Positions 26,205 to 36,775 of a DNA stretch of 64,000 nt are shown here, piece by piece. Position 1 is the first letter of the stretch. Every line of letters starts with the position of its first letter. The DNA is from Clostridiales bacterium (lineage in GTDB: Bacteria; Bacillota; Clostridia; Saccharofermentanales; Saccharofermentanaceae), in assembly GCA_017527865.1 (NCBI GenBank), contig JAFXPN010000037.1, positions 1 to 64,000 on the forward strand, read 5' to 3'. A model generated the notes under the pieces. It searched no databases, was not told where the DNA came from, and worked only from the letters and a program-made list of their open reading frames with translations. The position numbers were made by a program, and so were the translations under genes.

Positions 26205-28790
26205 ATGAGCATAGCGCTTTTATTGATTATTTGGTTGATATCTCCTATCGGACTTACGATAGCGCTGGTCCTTGTTGTGAAGTCACGCAATAAGTACAAA
26301 GACCGCGCTGATGAATTGGAAAAACAGCTGCGCATAGCAAACGGGGAACCTGTACAGCAGGGTCCCGGTCAGGCTCCCGCTTCTGCGCCTGTACCTGTGG
26401 CTGCGCCGGTAGCAGCACCCGCGCCTGCTCCGGTTAAGACCGCAGCCCCGGCACCTGTGTCTGCACCCGCACCCGCGCCTGCGCATGCGAAATATGAATA
26501 CACTGCTCCTAAGGAACGGCCGAAGAAGAGTTCAGGCACTGCTGCCGTAAGTGTATCGTTTGCAGTCGGCGTCCTTCTCATAGTGATAGCTGCAGCAGTC
26601 TTTATATCGGCTACATGGCAGACGCTTCCCGCGGGCATAAAGTGCATCGTGCTCTTCCTCGCGGTAGCATCTGTTTACGGACTGTCGCTGTTCAGCGGAA
26701 AGAAACTCAAGCTTACCAAGACTTCATCGGTCCTTTATATGCTGGGAAGCCTGGTGACGCCGTTAGCCGTATTTGTAGGATCGCTAGCTTTTGAAGTCGA
26801 TGAGACACTGTTGACATTAGTCTGCTGCGCATTATGCCTGGGCGTAACGGGTTTCATAGGATACCGGATATTCGGTTCAAAACTTCAGGTTGCCATAAGT
26901 TATCTGGGTTTTGTCTGGAGCGAATTATTCATAATGATGGAACTGCTCGGCAATCTCACGGGCTTTGCATTCGGTATCTGCTTTGCTGCGCTCGTATCGG
27001 GACTCATCCACTATATTAATCCCAAGATAAGATTCTTCGGACTCTTTGCAGAAGTTACGGCCTATACAGCAGTAACGGGAATGTTTATGTGCTTTGGAAT
27101 AGAAGCTGTTGACATGTGGTGGTCGATAGGGGCCCTGTTGATGTACTGGGTTTCACTCCTCCTTCTTGATAAGCGCAGAAGATTCATCAGATACATATCG
27201 CCGTTTGTGCCTTTGATATTGCTCATCGTCTGCCGTACCGGTTCATATACAGAGAACAGGGATATCTTTGCCGCGGCTTCGATAGCAGTCATTGCAGGAA
27301 TGTTTGCAGTCTACCGCTTCTCTTCACAGGAGAGCCCTGTGAGCAACGCCGTAGCAAGCGCGGGGTCAGCGGTGTTCCTGTTCTTTGTATCCAGGAATTT
27401 TCAGGATCTTGACTTGGATCTTCGCGATTTCCTGTTCTATGTAGGGCTCATCGTGCCCGTATTAAGCTTTGTTACCGTGATCATAATGAGCCGTCATAAG
27501 ATCGAGAGGGCGATATACTGGTATCCGCTGGCGCTGAGCATCATGATCATGTGTTCGAACATATGGAACGTAACCGTTGCATCATATATCTTATTTGTGC
27601 TCGCGGCAGCGGCATTGGTGATTTGCTTCAGAACGGGTAAGCTCCATCCCGTGACAGCGACTGCCGCGTCGTCTCTGATAATGTTTTTCATGAGCATTGC
27701 GGATAATATTGAGAATGATTCCGCGACAACGGTCATCATCATTTTCGCAAGCTTTGCTGCTATGTATTACGGTGCTGCAGTTCTTCTCAACAAGTACACG
27801 AAGGTGTCAAAGAGCACGTTCTATGCCGGCAGGTTCTCGTCACTTGCGCTGCTGGCCGTAAGCAATATTACGCTTCTTGTAAGCGCGATAAACGATAAGC
27901 CGGGATCTTTTATTGCACTGATCCTGATCGATGTGGTCCTCACAGCTCTCACGATGTTCGATACCGATAATTACTTCGGACTGCTTCCGGCCGCTACATT
28001 CGCAGTGCTGATCGGCGAACGGCTCATTTCCAATGATGTAGATACAATGGCAGTCGCAGCTCTTATCATGGTCTCTTATGTGATCCTCGGAAGACTGCTG
28101 ATCTGCGAGAGGTTATTCACGAAGAACCGCGCAGACTGGCTGACGGTCATCGGAGGCGCAGCATGCTTCATCTGCGCGGATGAGATCTATAAGACCACGT
28201 TGCTCTTAACAGTCTTTGTATTGTCTTTCGCAGGACGTCTGGCGGGTGACGGAGCAACAGGCAAGGCTAAGTTTACCGCGCATCTGCGCACGATACTTAC
28301 CGTTGCCGTTATCTCGTTGGCGGTAAGCCTGGCAACACTTGATGTTGATTATATAAGCGGGATCGATTTTGAGATAAGGCTGGCATTCCTGATCGCTGCG
28401 GCGCTTATCATCCTGCTTGTTATCAAACCCGGTCCTTCGGGAAAGTGGATATGGTTTACTGCAGTTGCCGCGTGTCTTGAGATGGAGGCATGGCATGCGA
28501 TAGGAGAGGGGTTCCTTATACCTTTGTCGGTCGTAACCGTATGCGCAGTGGGAATATTCATTTATTCCTTTGCCGCAAGACGCAAATCATGGTTTATCCT
28601 TGCGATAGCGCTCATAGGTCAGATCGGACTCGTGTTTGCCATAACCTTCTGGGAGAGCAAGCTGTGGTGGATCTACCTTCTCGTGCTTGGCGGCATACTT
28701 ATAGCAACTGCCTCGGTAAATGAATACAGAAGACGCATCGCAGCGCAGAAGGGCGAAAAGAACAGGCTGTTCAAAGATTGGGTTTGGTGA
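26205..28790 (+). CDS. Large polytopic membrane protein (DUF2157-like), unknown function
   Basis: The protein has 861 aa from ATG 26205, 7 bp after GAGGAGGTG; an in-frame GTG at 26196 lies inside that site. The order is an N-terminal membrane span, a short coiled stretch (DRADELEKQL), an Ala/Pro-rich linker (about residues 50-95), a basic patch, then about 20 membrane spans to the end. The pattern of many paired helices with short loops resembles DUF2157/DUF2339-type proteins. Function is unknown. It has its own promoter and no tight partner. Confidence 0.7.
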   Translation: MSIALLLIIWLISPIGLTIALVLVVKSRNKYKDRADELEKQLRIANGEPVQQGPGQAPASAPVPVAAPVAAPAPAPVKTAAPAPVSAPAPAPAHAKYEYTAPKERPKKSSGTAAVSVSFAVGVLLIVIAAAVFISATWQTLPAGIKCIVLFLAVASVYGLSLFSGKKLKLTKTSSVLYMLGSLVTPLAVFVGSLAFEVDETLLTLVCCALCLGVTGFIGYRIFGSKLQVAISYLGFVWSELFIMMELLGNLTGFAFGICFAALVSGLIHYINPKIRFFGLFAEVTAYTAVTGMFMCFGIEAVDMWWSIGALLMYWVSLLLLDKRRRFIRYISPFVPLILLIVCRTGSYTENRDIFAAASIAVIAGMFAVYRFSSQESPVSNAVASAGSAVFLFFVSRNFQDLDLDLRDFLFYVGLIVPVLSFVTVIIMSRHKIERAIYWYPLALSIMIMCSNIWNVTVASYILFVLAAAALVICFRTGKLHPVTATAASSLIMFFMSIADNIENDSATTVIIIFASFAAMYYGAAVLLNKYTKVSKSTFYAGRFSSLALLAVSNITLLVSAINDKPGSFIALILIDVVLTALTMFDTDNYFGLLPAATFAVLIGERLISNDVDTMAVAALIMVSYVILGRLLICERLFTKNRADWLTVIGGAACFICADEIYKTTLLLTVFVLSFAGRLAGDGATGKAKFTAHLRTILTVAVISLAVSLATLDVDYISGIDFEIRLAFLIAAALIILLVIKPGPSGKWIWFTAVAACLEMEAWHAIGEGFLIPLSVVTVCAVGIFIYSFAARRKSWFILAIALIGQIGLVFAITFWESKLWWIYLLVLGGILIATASVNEYRRRIAAQKGEKNRLFKDWVW

Positions 28791-28842
28791 CCTGCCTCCA
28801 TAAGGTATAATCACATTGTATCTATGAAACGGAGGAATCGTT

Positions 28843-29319
28843 ATGTTTGATAAGAAGAACGGTACGTTTGCCGTCGTTACGCTGTCGATAAGCATCGCGG
28901 CATTGATCCTTGCTTCTATAAGCCTCGTAAAAGCTCCCGCTAAGACAGAGGTGGCCTTGGATCCGTCTCAGGAATCAGCTGACGTGGTGGTGGAAGAAAC
29001 TGAGGGTGATATCCAGTATATATTGTTTGTAGGCACGAACGATAAAGATACGAATGAGCCCGTTTATGCTCCCGATGAGTGCCTTGAGCATCTTGAAGAG
29101 ATCCTGACAAGGCACTTCTACGGATTTACAATCCAGGAAGCAAGGGGCGGATGGCTTAATGATGACGGTTCTGTGGCACATGAATATACCATGGTCGTCT
29201 ATCTGTCGGATACGAGTATCGATGCGGTTCATGCCGCGTGCGACGAAATGATAACGGAGTTTAACCAAAGCTCCATTCTTATCCAGCAGAATACAACGTC
29301 AACAGAATTCTATTCATAA
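28843..29319 (+). CDS. Membrane-anchored DUF3574-like protein
   Basis: The protein has 158 aa. A single N-terminal membrane anchor (about 12-30) is followed by a compact domain (about 55-150): YILFVGTNDKDTNEPVYAPD, FTIQEARGGWLNDDGSVAHE and TMVVYLSD. That pattern resembles DUF3574, a small ferredoxin-like fold of unknown role. GGAGG precedes ATG 28843, and GTATAAT occurs about 35 bp upstream. The HAD gene follows after 24 bp. Confidence 0.65.
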   Translation: MFDKKNGTFAVVTLSISIAALILASISLVKAPAKTEVALDPSQESADVVVEETEGDIQYILFVGTNDKDTNEPVYAPDECLEHLEEILTRHFYGFTIQEARGGWLNDDGSVAHEYTMVVYLSDTSIDAVHAACDEMITEFNQSSILIQQNTTSTEFYS

Positions 29320-29343
29320 GCGATTTATAAAGGGGATAAAGAA

Positions 29344-30510
29344 ATGGGAAAGAAAGAGACCTCTGATAACGGTAAATGGAAGGGGCTTGCCGCTGCGGCA
29401 TTCTGTCTCCTGATAGTCGTGACCGTGCTGTATGCGATGGCGGCTGTGCGTCTGTATGCGGATAAGAACACAGTTGCTCCTTCCGTTCAGCCGGACGGGC
29501 AGGAGACTTTGGAGATCTCAGGGCTTGAGGCTCTTTCCATGTGGAATGAAGGACATGGCGCAAGAGATGCGCTTATCGAGTATGTTGAAGCGGTTACCGA
29601 TGAGAGCAATCCGGATTTTATTCCGGTCGACAGAAGGATCGCGGTATTTGATTTTGACGGCACGCTTTTCTGCGAGACAGATCCCAATTACTTCGATTAC
29701 ACAATGCTCGTATACCGTGTGTTGGAGGACCCCGATTATGTGGATCTTGCAAGCGATTTCGAACGCGAGGTTGCAAACGACATCGTTGCTCTGAACGAGA
29801 CAGGAACAGCTTCGGCGGATCTTCCCGTAAGACACGGCATGGCAGTCGCATCCGCATTTGCCGGAATGACCATTGAGGAATTCGATGATTACATCCGGGT
29901 GTTCAGTGAACAGGCTATGCCGAGCTATACAGGCATGAACAGGGGTTACGGATTCTATCTTCCGATGATACAGATCATCGATTATCTTGAGGCTAACGAT
30001 TTTACCGTCTTTATCATAAGCGGAACTGACCGTCTCATCGTGCGTTCCGTTGTCGAATGTTACGGGCTCGATATCCCGAACAGCCGCATCATAGGTTCCG
30101 ATGAACTGATAACTGCATCGGGGCAGGGTGACGAGGACGGTCTTGATTACCGTTTTACCGCAGATGATACGCCCATATTGGGAGGCGAATTCTTAAGAAA
30201 GAATCTTCAGGAGAACAAAGTCGAGATAATCGTCCGCGAGATCGGACTCCAGCCCGTGCTGTCATTCGGCAACAGCAGCGGTGACTACAGCATGGCAACG
30301 TACACGGTTAACAATAACCCTTACAGGAGCCTTGCCTTCATGCTCTGCTGCGATGATCTTGTGCGTGAGAACGGAAATCTCGACAAGGCGGACAAGATGT
30401 ATGCCGCGTGTGACGAGAACGGCTGGATCCCGGTATCCATGGCGGATGACTGGAATACCATCTACGGCCCTTCCGTAGTCTACACGGGCGCAACTGTAAC
30501 CGCAGACTGA
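29344..30510 (+). CDS. Membrane-anchored HAD-family phosphatase
   Basis: The protein has 388 aa. An N-terminal membrane segment (about 14-36) is followed by the HAD core: motif I FDFDGTLFCETD, motif II IISGTDR, a lysine region near KNLQENK and motif III LSFGNSSGDYSM. The cap (about 115-210) and SerB-like order point to a phosphomonoesterase facing outside the cell. The substrate is unknown. It is in one operon with the DUF3574-like gene. Confidence 0.85.
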   Translation: MGKKETSDNGKWKGLAAAAFCLLIVVTVLYAMAAVRLYADKNTVAPSVQPDGQETLEISGLEALSMWNEGHGARDALIEYVEAVTDESNPDFIPVDRRIAVFDFDGTLFCETDPNYFDYTMLVYRVLEDPDYVDLASDFEREVANDIVALNETGTASADLPVRHGMAVASAFAGMTIEEFDDYIRVFSEQAMPSYTGMNRGYGFYLPMIQIIDYLEANDFTVFIISGTDRLIVRSVVECYGLDIPNSRIIGSDELITASGQGDEDGLDYRFTADDTPILGGEFLRKNLQENKVEIIVREIGLQPVLSFGNSSGDYSMATYTVNNNPYRSLAFMLCCDDLVRENGNLDKADKMYAACDENGWIPVSMADDWNTIYGPSVVYTGATVTAD

Positions 30511-30564
30511 TAATAGCTGATAATAGAACTATTTTTAATGCATAAGCGAAAAGGAGGATCTTAC

Positions 30565-31110
30565 ATGGCATCTGTTTACGATTTTACGGTTAAGGACAGG
30601 AAGGGTGAAGACGTTAGTCTTGCGCAGTATAAAGGCAAAGTCCTGCTGATCGTCAATACTGCAACGGGCTGTGGCTTTACCCCGCATTACGACCCGCTTG
30701 AAGCGATGTACAAAGACCTGAAAGACAAGGGGTTTGAGATACTCGATTTCCCCTGCAACCAGTTTGCAAACCAGGCCCCGGACGATGACGATAAGATACA
30801 TGAATTCTGTACGATGAAGTTCGGAACCGAGTTCCCTCAGTTTAAGAAAATCGATGTAAACGGTGATAATGCAGAGCCTTTATTTGCTTATCTTGCGACA
30901 GAGAAACCGTTTGAAGGATTCGGCAAGGGACTTAAGAATGCAGCACTTAACAAGTTTGCCGCAAGCAACAATAAAACATTCGGCGACAAGGCCTATATCA
31001 AGTGGAACTTTACAAAGTTCCTGATCGACCGCGACGGCAATGTCGTAAGACGCTTCGAACCGACCGTCGACATGAAGGAAGTCCGCGCGGCAGTCGAGGA
31101 GATGTTGTAA
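30565..31110 (+). CDS. Glutathione peroxidase-family thiol peroxidase
   Basis: The protein has 181 aa from ATG 30565, 7 bp after AAGGAGG. The catalytic Cys is in NTATGCGFTPHYD, followed by DFPCNQFANQAP with the conserved Gln and a resolving-type Cys, and WNFTKFLIDRDG with Trp/Asn. It is the Cys, not selenocysteine, form, which in bacteria usually relies on thioredoxin. It reduces peroxides in the cytoplasm. Confidence 0.93.
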   Translation: MASVYDFTVKDRKGEDVSLAQYKGKVLLIVNTATGCGFTPHYDPLEAMYKDLKDKGFEILDFPCNQFANQAPDDDDKIHEFCTMKFGTEFPQFKKIDVNGDNAEPLFAYLATEKPFEGFGKGLKNAALNKFAASNNKTFGDKAYIKWNFTKFLIDRDGNVVRRFEPTVDMKEVRAAVEEML

Positions 31111-31130
31111 GCAACTTTTGGCGCAATATC

Positions 31131-31163
31131 AAAAGGCCTCCCGGAAAATCGGGAGGCCTTTTT
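31131..31163. terminator. Bidirectional terminator between glutathione peroxidase gene and leuS
   Basis: A 12-bp stem (AAAGGCCTCCCG/CGGGAGGCCTTT) with loop GAAAAT has T runs on both strands. Confidence 0.93.
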
Positions 31164-31182
31164 GCTGTAGTACTTGATGCTT

Positions 31183-33663
31183 TTACTTAACAACTATGTT
31201 GGCGATGCGACCCTTTACGTAGATGAACTTGACGATCGAGCGACCGTTGAGTGCGGCGATGAATCTCTCGTCGTTCTTTACGAGTTCTTCGACTTCAGCC
31301 TGATCTGCTTCTGAAGGAACGTCCTCTCTGAAGATGATCTTTCCGTTCAGCTGTACAGCGATCTGAACCGAATCCTTAACGAGTGCTGCCGCGTCGAAAG
31401 AAGGCCATTCCTGATCGAAGATTGAGTATCCGTTTCCGAAGGTCTCGCACCATGTCTCTTCGCAGAAGTGAGGAGCGAATGGTGAGAGGATGAGGATAAG
31501 CTTCTCTACTGCATAGCGGTAGAACTCAGGGATCTTGTTCGGGTTCTGACCGTACTTTGTGATCGCGTTCAAAAGCTCCATCATACGCGCGATGGATGTG
31601 TTGAACTGGAATCTGTCGATGTCTGCCGTAGCGCTCTTGATAGTGTAGTTGAGCGAGTAGTTGAGCTCTTTCTCAGCTTCTCCCATCGTTATTCCGGAGA
31701 TGTCTGCGGAAGGCGCAGAAGCGGCCTCGGCTGCAGCGTTCTCGATACGGCGGATGAACTTGAGGATAGCCTGAAGTCCCTTGTCGGACCAGGGACCGCC
31801 CTCGATGTAAGCAAAGCCGAATCCGAGATATGTTCTGAATACGTCAGAACCGTACTTCAGGATGTAGTCATCAGGCGCTACGGTATTGCCTCTGGACTTA
31901 CTCATCTTCTGTCCGTCAGAACCAAGGATAGTGCCCTGATGAACGAGACTTGTGAAAGGCTCATCGAAGTTGAGAAGACCCATGTCGCGCATTGCTTTCG
32001 TGAAGAATCTGGCATACAGAAGATGCATGCAGGCATGCTCTGCGCCGCCAACGTACTTATCAACGGGGCAGATCTTATTAACGATGTCGGAAGAGAACAT
32101 AGCGTCGGCATTGTGGTTATCGGGATATCTGAACTGATACCATGAAGAGTCGACGAATGTATCCATTGTGTCGGGATCTCTTCTTGCATCGCCGCCGCAC
32201 TTCGGGCACTTGCAGTTCATGAAGGATTCGCACTTTGCAAGCGGTGATTCTCCGTCGGGCGTAAACTCGACATCGTAGGGAAGAAGAACGGGAAGATCCT
32301 TCTCAGGTACAGGTACTACACCGCAGGAAGGGCAGTGGATCATAGGGATTGGCGTGCCCCAGTAACGCTGTCTTGAGATGAGCCAGTCGCGAAGTCTGTA
32401 ATTGACTTTCCATTCTCCCATTCCGATCTTGGAAAGCTCTTCCACGATAGCCTTCTGTGCTTCATGCATCTCCATGCCGTCGAACATTCCTGAGTTAACG
32501 AGATAACCCTTCTTCTCGCAGTAAGGAAGTTCGTCTTCGACGCCCTTCTCGGACTGGACTACGCGGATGATGTCGAGACCGTACTTGTGAGCAAAATCGA
32601 AGTCTCTCTCATCATGTGAAGGAACTGCCATTACGACACCTGTGCCGTATCCTGCGACTACATAATCGGCAGCCCAGATAGGAACTTTGCGTCCGTTCAG
32701 CGGGTGAATCGCATATGCTCCGGTGAAGACACCGGTCTTCTCTCTTGTTGTGGACATACGGTCGATCTCTGTGACCTTGGAAGTTGCCTTCTTATATTCT
32801 TCGATCGCTTCACGGCACTCGTCTGTCGTGAGTCTGTCGCAAAGTTCTGACTCGGGTGCGATGACAACGTAAGTGACACCCATGAACGTATCGACACGTG
32901 TTGTGAAGACTTCAAGCTTCATGTCCGTTCCGTCTTCGTTCTTAAGTCTCTCACCGTCCTTTTCGACGTAGAGCGCAACCTGCGCGCCCTGGCTTCTTCC
33001 GATCCAGTTTGTCTGAAGCTTCTTGGTCTTCTCGGGCCAGTCGAGCTTCGGCAGATCGTCGAGGAGTTCCTGTGCGTATTCGGTGATCTTGAAGAACCAC
33101 TGTGTCATATTCTTGCGTTCGACTTCAGTGCCGCATCTCTCGCAGGCGCCGTCGACGACCTGTTCGTTCGCAAGAACCGTCTTACATGAAGGACACCAGT
33201 TTACAGGCGCGTTCTTTCTGTATGCGAGACCCTTCTCGTAGAGCTTAAGGAAGAACCACTGGTTCCACTTATAGTATTCAGGCTCGCAGGTCTTAACTTC
33301 ATAAGACCAGTCGACAGTAGTGCCCATCGCACGAAGCTGCTTCTCCATCGTATCGATGTTCTTTAATGTCGAGTCCTGAGGGTGAATGCCGGTCTTGATG
33401 GCGTAGTTCTCTGCGGGAAGTCCGAATGAGTCAAATCCCATCGGGTGGAATACGTTATAACCCTGCATCCTCTTGAACCTTGACCAGGAATCCGTCAGAG
33501 AATAGTTGTACCAGTGTCCCAAGTGTAGATTGGCACCGGAAGGATATGAGAACATCTCAAGGCAATAGAGCTTATCGCCTTTCTTTTCCGGATCGAACTT
33601 GTAAAGTCCGGTCTCTTCCCACTTTTGCTGCCACTTGCGGTCGGTCTCAACTGAATAAGACAT
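31183..33663 (-). CDS. leuS: Leucyl-tRNA synthetase
   Basis: The protein has 826 aa and is a complete class I enzyme. The HIGH-type motif is [32 protein letters not shown] is typical of LeuRS. The zinc region is [22 protein letters not shown]. The editing domain (CP1) spans about 225-410, and KMSKSRGN binds ATP. It charges tRNA-Leu and edits norvaline/isoleucine. AGAGG precedes ATG 33663. No T-box leader is present in the short gap to the mreB promoter. Confidence 0.98.
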   Translation of the reverse strand: MSYSVETDRKWQQKWEETGLYKFDPEKKGDKLYCLEMFSYPSGANLHLGHWYNYSLTDSWSRFKRMQGYNVFHPMGFDSFGLPAENYAIKTGIHPQDSTLKNIDTMEKQLRAMGTTVDWSYEVKTCEPEYYKWNQWFFLKLYEKGLAYRKNAPVNWCPSCKTVLANEQVVDGACERCGTEVERKNMTQWFFKITEYAQELLDDLPKLDWPEKTKKLQTNWIGRSQGAQVALYVEKDGERLKNEDGTDMKLEVFTTRVDTFMGVTYVVIAPESELCDRLTTDECREAIEEYKKATSKVTEIDRMSTTREKTGVFTGAYAIHPLNGRKVPIWAADYVVAGYGTGVVMAVPSHDERDFDFAHKYGLDIIRVVQSEKGVEDELPYCEKKGYLVNSGMFDGMEMHEAQKAIVEELSKIGMGEWKVNYRLRDWLISRQRYWGTPIPMIHCPSCGVVPVPEKDLPVLLPYDVEFTPDGESPLAKCESFMNCKCPKCGGDARRDPDTMDTFVDSSWYQFRYPDNHNADAMFSSDIVNKICPVDKYVGGAEHACMHLLYARFFTKAMRDMGLLNFDEPFTSLVHQGTILGSDGQKMSKSRGNTVAPDDYILKYGSDVFRTYLGFGFAYIEGGPWSDKGLQAILKFIRRIENAAAEAASAPSADISGITMGEAEKELNYSLNYTIKSATADIDRFQFNTSIARMMELLNAITKYGQNPNKIPEFYRYAVEKLILILSPFAPHFCEETWCETFGNGYSIFDQEWPSFDAAALVKDSVQIAVQLNGKIIFREDVPSEADQAEVEELVKNDERFIAALNGRSIVKFIYVKGRIANIVVK

Positions 33664-33747
33664 ATCAATTTACCTCTTTTAATAATATAAACAACTGATT
33701 CTATCACGAATGAAATATATTTGAAACATTGAACAGTCGCGTGATTG

Positions 33748-33775
33748 TTGATTTTGAAGGCTTGTTTAGTATAAT
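33748..33775 (+). promoter_or_regulatory. Sigma-A promoter of mreB
   Basis: TTGATT (33748-33753), a 16-bp spacer and TATAAT (33770-33775), about 65 bp before the mreB start. Confidence 0.75.
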
Positions 33776-33840
33776 TAAAATGCTTTGATGAAGTAATACG
33801 CCCGTAAACAGGGCTTTTCGATATATAGAGGTATGTAAAT

Positions 33841-34851
33841 ATGGGTTTAGGAATGGAAATAGGTATCGATCTCGGTACCAGCAGTGTTTTGATCTATGTT
33901 CGCGGTAAAGGTGTTGTCCTTAAGGAACCGTCGGTAGTCGCGGTTAATAACAAGACCGGACGTGTCCTTGCAGTAGGCGAGAGTGCTTCCCTGATGCTCG
34001 GACGTACACCCGGTGTCGTTGAGGCGATCCGTCCTCTGCGCGAAGGCGTCATCTCCGATTTCCGTGCAACGGAAGTAATGCTCAAGGCTTTTATCGGAAG
34101 AGTATGTACAGGACTTCGCGCTACTTACTTCAAGCCTACTATCGTTGTCTGTGTTCCCTCGGTTATCACACCCGTTGAACAGCAGGCCGTTGAGAATGCC
34201 TGCCGTCACGCAGGCGCCAAGGATGTATTCCTTATCCGTGAGCCTATCGCGGCTGCGATCGGTGCAGGTATCGATATCACGAAGGCATCAGGTTCCATGG
34301 TTGTTGACATCGGCGGCGGTACGACTGATATATCGGTCATCTCGCTGTGTGAACCCGTTGTTGATGCATCACTGAAAGTTGCAGGCGACAAGTTCGATGA
34401 AGCGATCATCAAGCACGTAAGAAGAAAACACAATATCCTTATCGGTGAGAAGACCGCCGAGATGCTTAAGATACAGATCGGATGCGCATATCCCAGAGAT
34501 GAGGAGCTTACATTGGATGTACGCGGACGTAACCTTATCACGGGTCTTCCCGCTGCAGTTACGGTATCTTCGACAGAGATGCTCGAAGCGTTGGAGGAGC
34601 CTGTGTCTGCCGTATTCGAGGCAGTGCATGTAGTTCTCGAGAAGACGCCTCCGGAACTTATGGCGGATATCTCACAAAGAGGCATCGTAATGACGGGCGG
34701 AGGCGCGCTGCTCTACGGTCTCGACCGTATGCTTGCGACAAAGATCGGTATCGATGTATATATCGCCCAGGATCCTATCTCCTGTGTTGCCATCGGAACG
34801 GGTAAGGCTCTCGACATGATGGATAAGTTCGCAGCTTTGGGCGATCAGTGA
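33841..34851 (+). CDS. mreB: MreB/Mbl-type actin-like cell-shape protein
   Basis: The protein has 336 aa. Phosphate-1 motif EIGIDLGTSSVLIYVRGKG, phosphate-2 MVVDIGGGTTDISVISL and the adenosine motif MTGGGALLYGLDRML are the actin-fold ATP site of MreB. It forms membrane-bound filaments that steer cell-wall synthesis. Here it stands alone, without mreC/mreD, so it may be an Mbl or MreBH-like paralogue. A terminator follows at 34893. Confidence 0.93.
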   Translation: MGLGMEIGIDLGTSSVLIYVRGKGVVLKEPSVVAVNNKTGRVLAVGESASLMLGRTPGVVEAIRPLREGVISDFRATEVMLKAFIGRVCTGLRATYFKPTIVVCVPSVITPVEQQAVENACRHAGAKDVFLIREPIAAAIGAGIDITKASGSMVVDIGGGTTDISVISLCEPVVDASLKVAGDKFDEAIIKHVRRKHNILIGEKTAEMLKIQIGCAYPRDEELTLDVRGRNLITGLPAAVTVSSTEMLEALEEPVSAVFEAVHVVLEKTPPELMADISQRGIVMTGGGALLYGLDRMLATKIGIDVYIAQDPISCVAIGTGKALDMMDKFAALGDQ

Positions 34852-34892
34852 TAGATAGAAATTAATATTTATTGTAATCTATGTAATTAATT

Positions 34893-34920
34893 ACAACCCC
34901 TTTTAAGGGGTTGTTTTGTT
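34893..34920 (+). terminator. Rho-independent terminator of mreB
   Basis: CAACCCC/GGGGTTG stem with a short TTTTAA loop, followed by TTTTGTT. Confidence 0.88.
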
Positions 34921-34972
34921 ATTGTGGATATAGCTCTGTTGTAAGAGTTAAAGATGTGTGTTTAATCATTGT

Positions 34973-35473
34973 TTATAGACTACTGTATAAAAAAAACAAC
35001 AAAGCAAACAAACCAATAATCGAAAGAGTAATTCCCCATATTGAGAGTGATGTGTCCTTGCCCTTTTTCTTATCATCGGAATAACTCTTTATTGATACGG
35101 CAAGCGCAATTATCGAAGGAAAACCGCATGTTACTAAAGAAAGAAGAGCAAGGATCAGACTCAACAAGCCGGAAAAACTAAATGCAGAACTACTCGATGT
35201 TTTGGTCTTATTAATTTGTAAACTTGGTGGAGGGTATGTCCTATCAACTCTTTCGTTTGATCGGGGTGTGTTTGAGTTCCCTGTTGGTTTTTTATGATTA
35301 CTATCAATAGGATTAGAATGGCTGGTGTTTTCAAACGGGTTATTGTACGTCTGTTGTGTAGACTCAAATGGATTATTGTAAGTTTTTGAAGCATTATTCA
35401 GTAATGAACCGCATGAACCACAGTTTTTGTTGTTATCATCGTTTAATGCACCGCAACTATTACATCTAATCAT
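34973..35473 (-). CDS. Zinc-ribbon membrane protein
   Basis: The protein has 166 aa. An N-terminal CxxC zinc ribbon (CNSCGALNDDNNKNCGSCG) is followed by an Asn/Ser/Thr-rich linker with a repeated NNPFE motif (about 33-55), then two membrane spans (about 97-125 and 145-163). The end resembles DUF4190-type membrane domains. It lies in an AT-richer patch with the divergent TerB-like gene, which also has a zinc ribbon, suggesting recent acquisition. Confidence 0.75.
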   Translation of the reverse strand: MIRCNSCGALNDDNNKNCGSCGSLLNNASKTYNNPFESTQQTYNNPFENTSHSNPIDSNHKKPTGNSNTPRSNERVDRTYPPPSLQINKTKTSSSSAFSFSGLLSLILALLSLVTCGFPSIIALAVSIKSYSDDKKKGKDTSLSIWGITLSIIGLFALLFFLYSSL

Positions 35474-35640
35474 CGAAAAACCTCATTTGAATTCAGATTC
35501 ACTGACTATTTAATAATACGCATTTTTGTCGCAGATAATCATCGATTTTCTCAAGCTTTACCGATTATTTACACAGAGGTAACTATAGTTAAAAAATAAT
35601 CGTAATAAAATGAGATTATCGGATGAAAGGAGGCGTTCTT

Positions 35641-36411
35641 ATGTTAGGAACTATTCTTGCAGTAGCGGTTGCAACTAAAGTAGCAACAAAAGTCGGGAAA
35701 GCTGCAGTTGGTGCAGCGGGTGCGGCAGTTGCCACAGGAGCTGTAGTTGCCGGAGCTGCTGCGGTGGCCGGAGTTGCTACAGCAGCCGGTACAGCGATTG
35801 CTAATAAACAAAGAAGCAAAAACTTAGGATCTGCAGATTATGCAGTTTCCAGTGAGAATGCCCGACGAGAAGCCGAAGTTATGCGTCAAAGAGATATTAA
35901 TAATACGATAAAACAGCTTTACGCTAAGTTTGCGATATGCTATTACATAGCTCTTTCGGATGGAGTTCTTGCAGCTGAAGAGAAGGCTGAACTAGACAGG
36001 TTGTGTGTAGAGATATATAACAGATTTCCTAATCCAGGGGTAAAAAGTGAATTGCTCAAAATCTACAATACCCCTAATATGAATTTTATAGTCCTGGAAA
36101 GATATATCCGAGACGTTGATCATACTGTAATAGCATCGTTTTTAACTCTCGCTGATGAGACGGCGGCGCTGGATGGTAATACTACCGATGCCGAGAAACA
36201 GAGTATTTATAAATTGCGTAAGTATCTTACTGATAAGACGGGATACGATTATCTTGGTAACTATCTGCATCTTGATACTGATGTAAATATGCAATGCCAG
36301 GGCTGTGGATCATCCATGAAGTTGATTCCCTATGACAACAAAGCAGTATGTCCTTATTGCGGTCATTTCATATATCTTAAACCACGCGATTGTTCCAGGC
36401 GGGTTAGATAA
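35641..36411 (+). CDS. TerB-like domain protein with Ala/Gly membrane segment and C-terminal zinc ribbon
   Basis: The protein has 256 aa from ATG 35641, 7 bp after AAAGGAGG; an in-frame ATG at 35623 is upstream of that site. The N-terminal 55 residues are an Ala/Gly/Val-rich hydrophobic stretch. Residues about 85-200 look TerB-like (ALSDGVLAAEEKAELDRL ... LADETAALDGNTTDAEKQ, two acidic turns). The C-terminus has a CxxC...CxxC ribbon (CQGCGSSMKLIPYDNKAVC). TerB-type domains occur in tellurite/phage-stress systems; no specific role is assigned here. Confidence 0.7.
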   Translation: MLGTILAVAVATKVATKVGKAAVGAAGAAVATGAVVAGAAAVAGVATAAGTAIANKQRSKNLGSADYAVSSENARREAEVMRQRDINNTIKQLYAKFAICYYIALSDGVLAAEEKAELDRLCVEIYNRFPNPGVKSELLKIYNTPNMNFIVLERYIRDVDHTVIASFLTLADETAALDGNTTDAEKQSIYKLRKYLTDKTGYDYLGNYLHLDTDVNMQCQGCGSSMKLIPYDNKAVCPYCGHFIYLKPRDCSRRVR

Positions 36412-36474
36412 TCTATAAAAATAGGTTGGTATGATATTTATTGTTGAATCCTTGGGATTGGATAAATGTGATTG

Positions 36475-36655
36475 TTAGTCCTGCTTGGACCGCATACCTT
36501 TCATGAACTCTTCAGAGATCTCTTTATGATCGGCCAAAATGAAGAGCCAAGTGAAGAATTCAGGCCTTTTTCTGCAACTGTCTCTTCAAAAACGGAATAA
36601 GCGAAGAGACATCCGAAGAGTTTGTCCGTGTCATTGATCGATCATGAATTCGGCT
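36475..36655 (-). pseudogene. Remnant of a gene, frameshifted C-terminal fragment
   Basis: In the 364-bp gap before the GlsB-like gene, the minus strand reads as coding in two linked frames. One gives DTDKLFGCLFAYSVFEETVAEK and the next continues RPEFFTWLFILADHKEISEE, then FMKGMRSKQD and stop (36475-36477). The break falls at an A-run (about 36565-36575), where one missing base restores one frame. A stop about 36640 closes the upstream side. I do not recognise the family. No promoter or ribosome site remains. Confidence 0.55.
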
Positions 36656-36775
36656 TTTCGCTTTGTGTATTCTCAAAACCGAATGGCTGGCATATCGATT
36701 CTAAAATAGAAAGGGATACAGGGAATGGAATAAGGTTATAATACTTACTATGAAATTGTATTGGAGGGCATAATA

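Noticed and set aside
33664-33747. T-box riboswitch before leuS
   Set aside because: The gap is too short and lacks the T-box sequence AGGGTGGNACCGCG.
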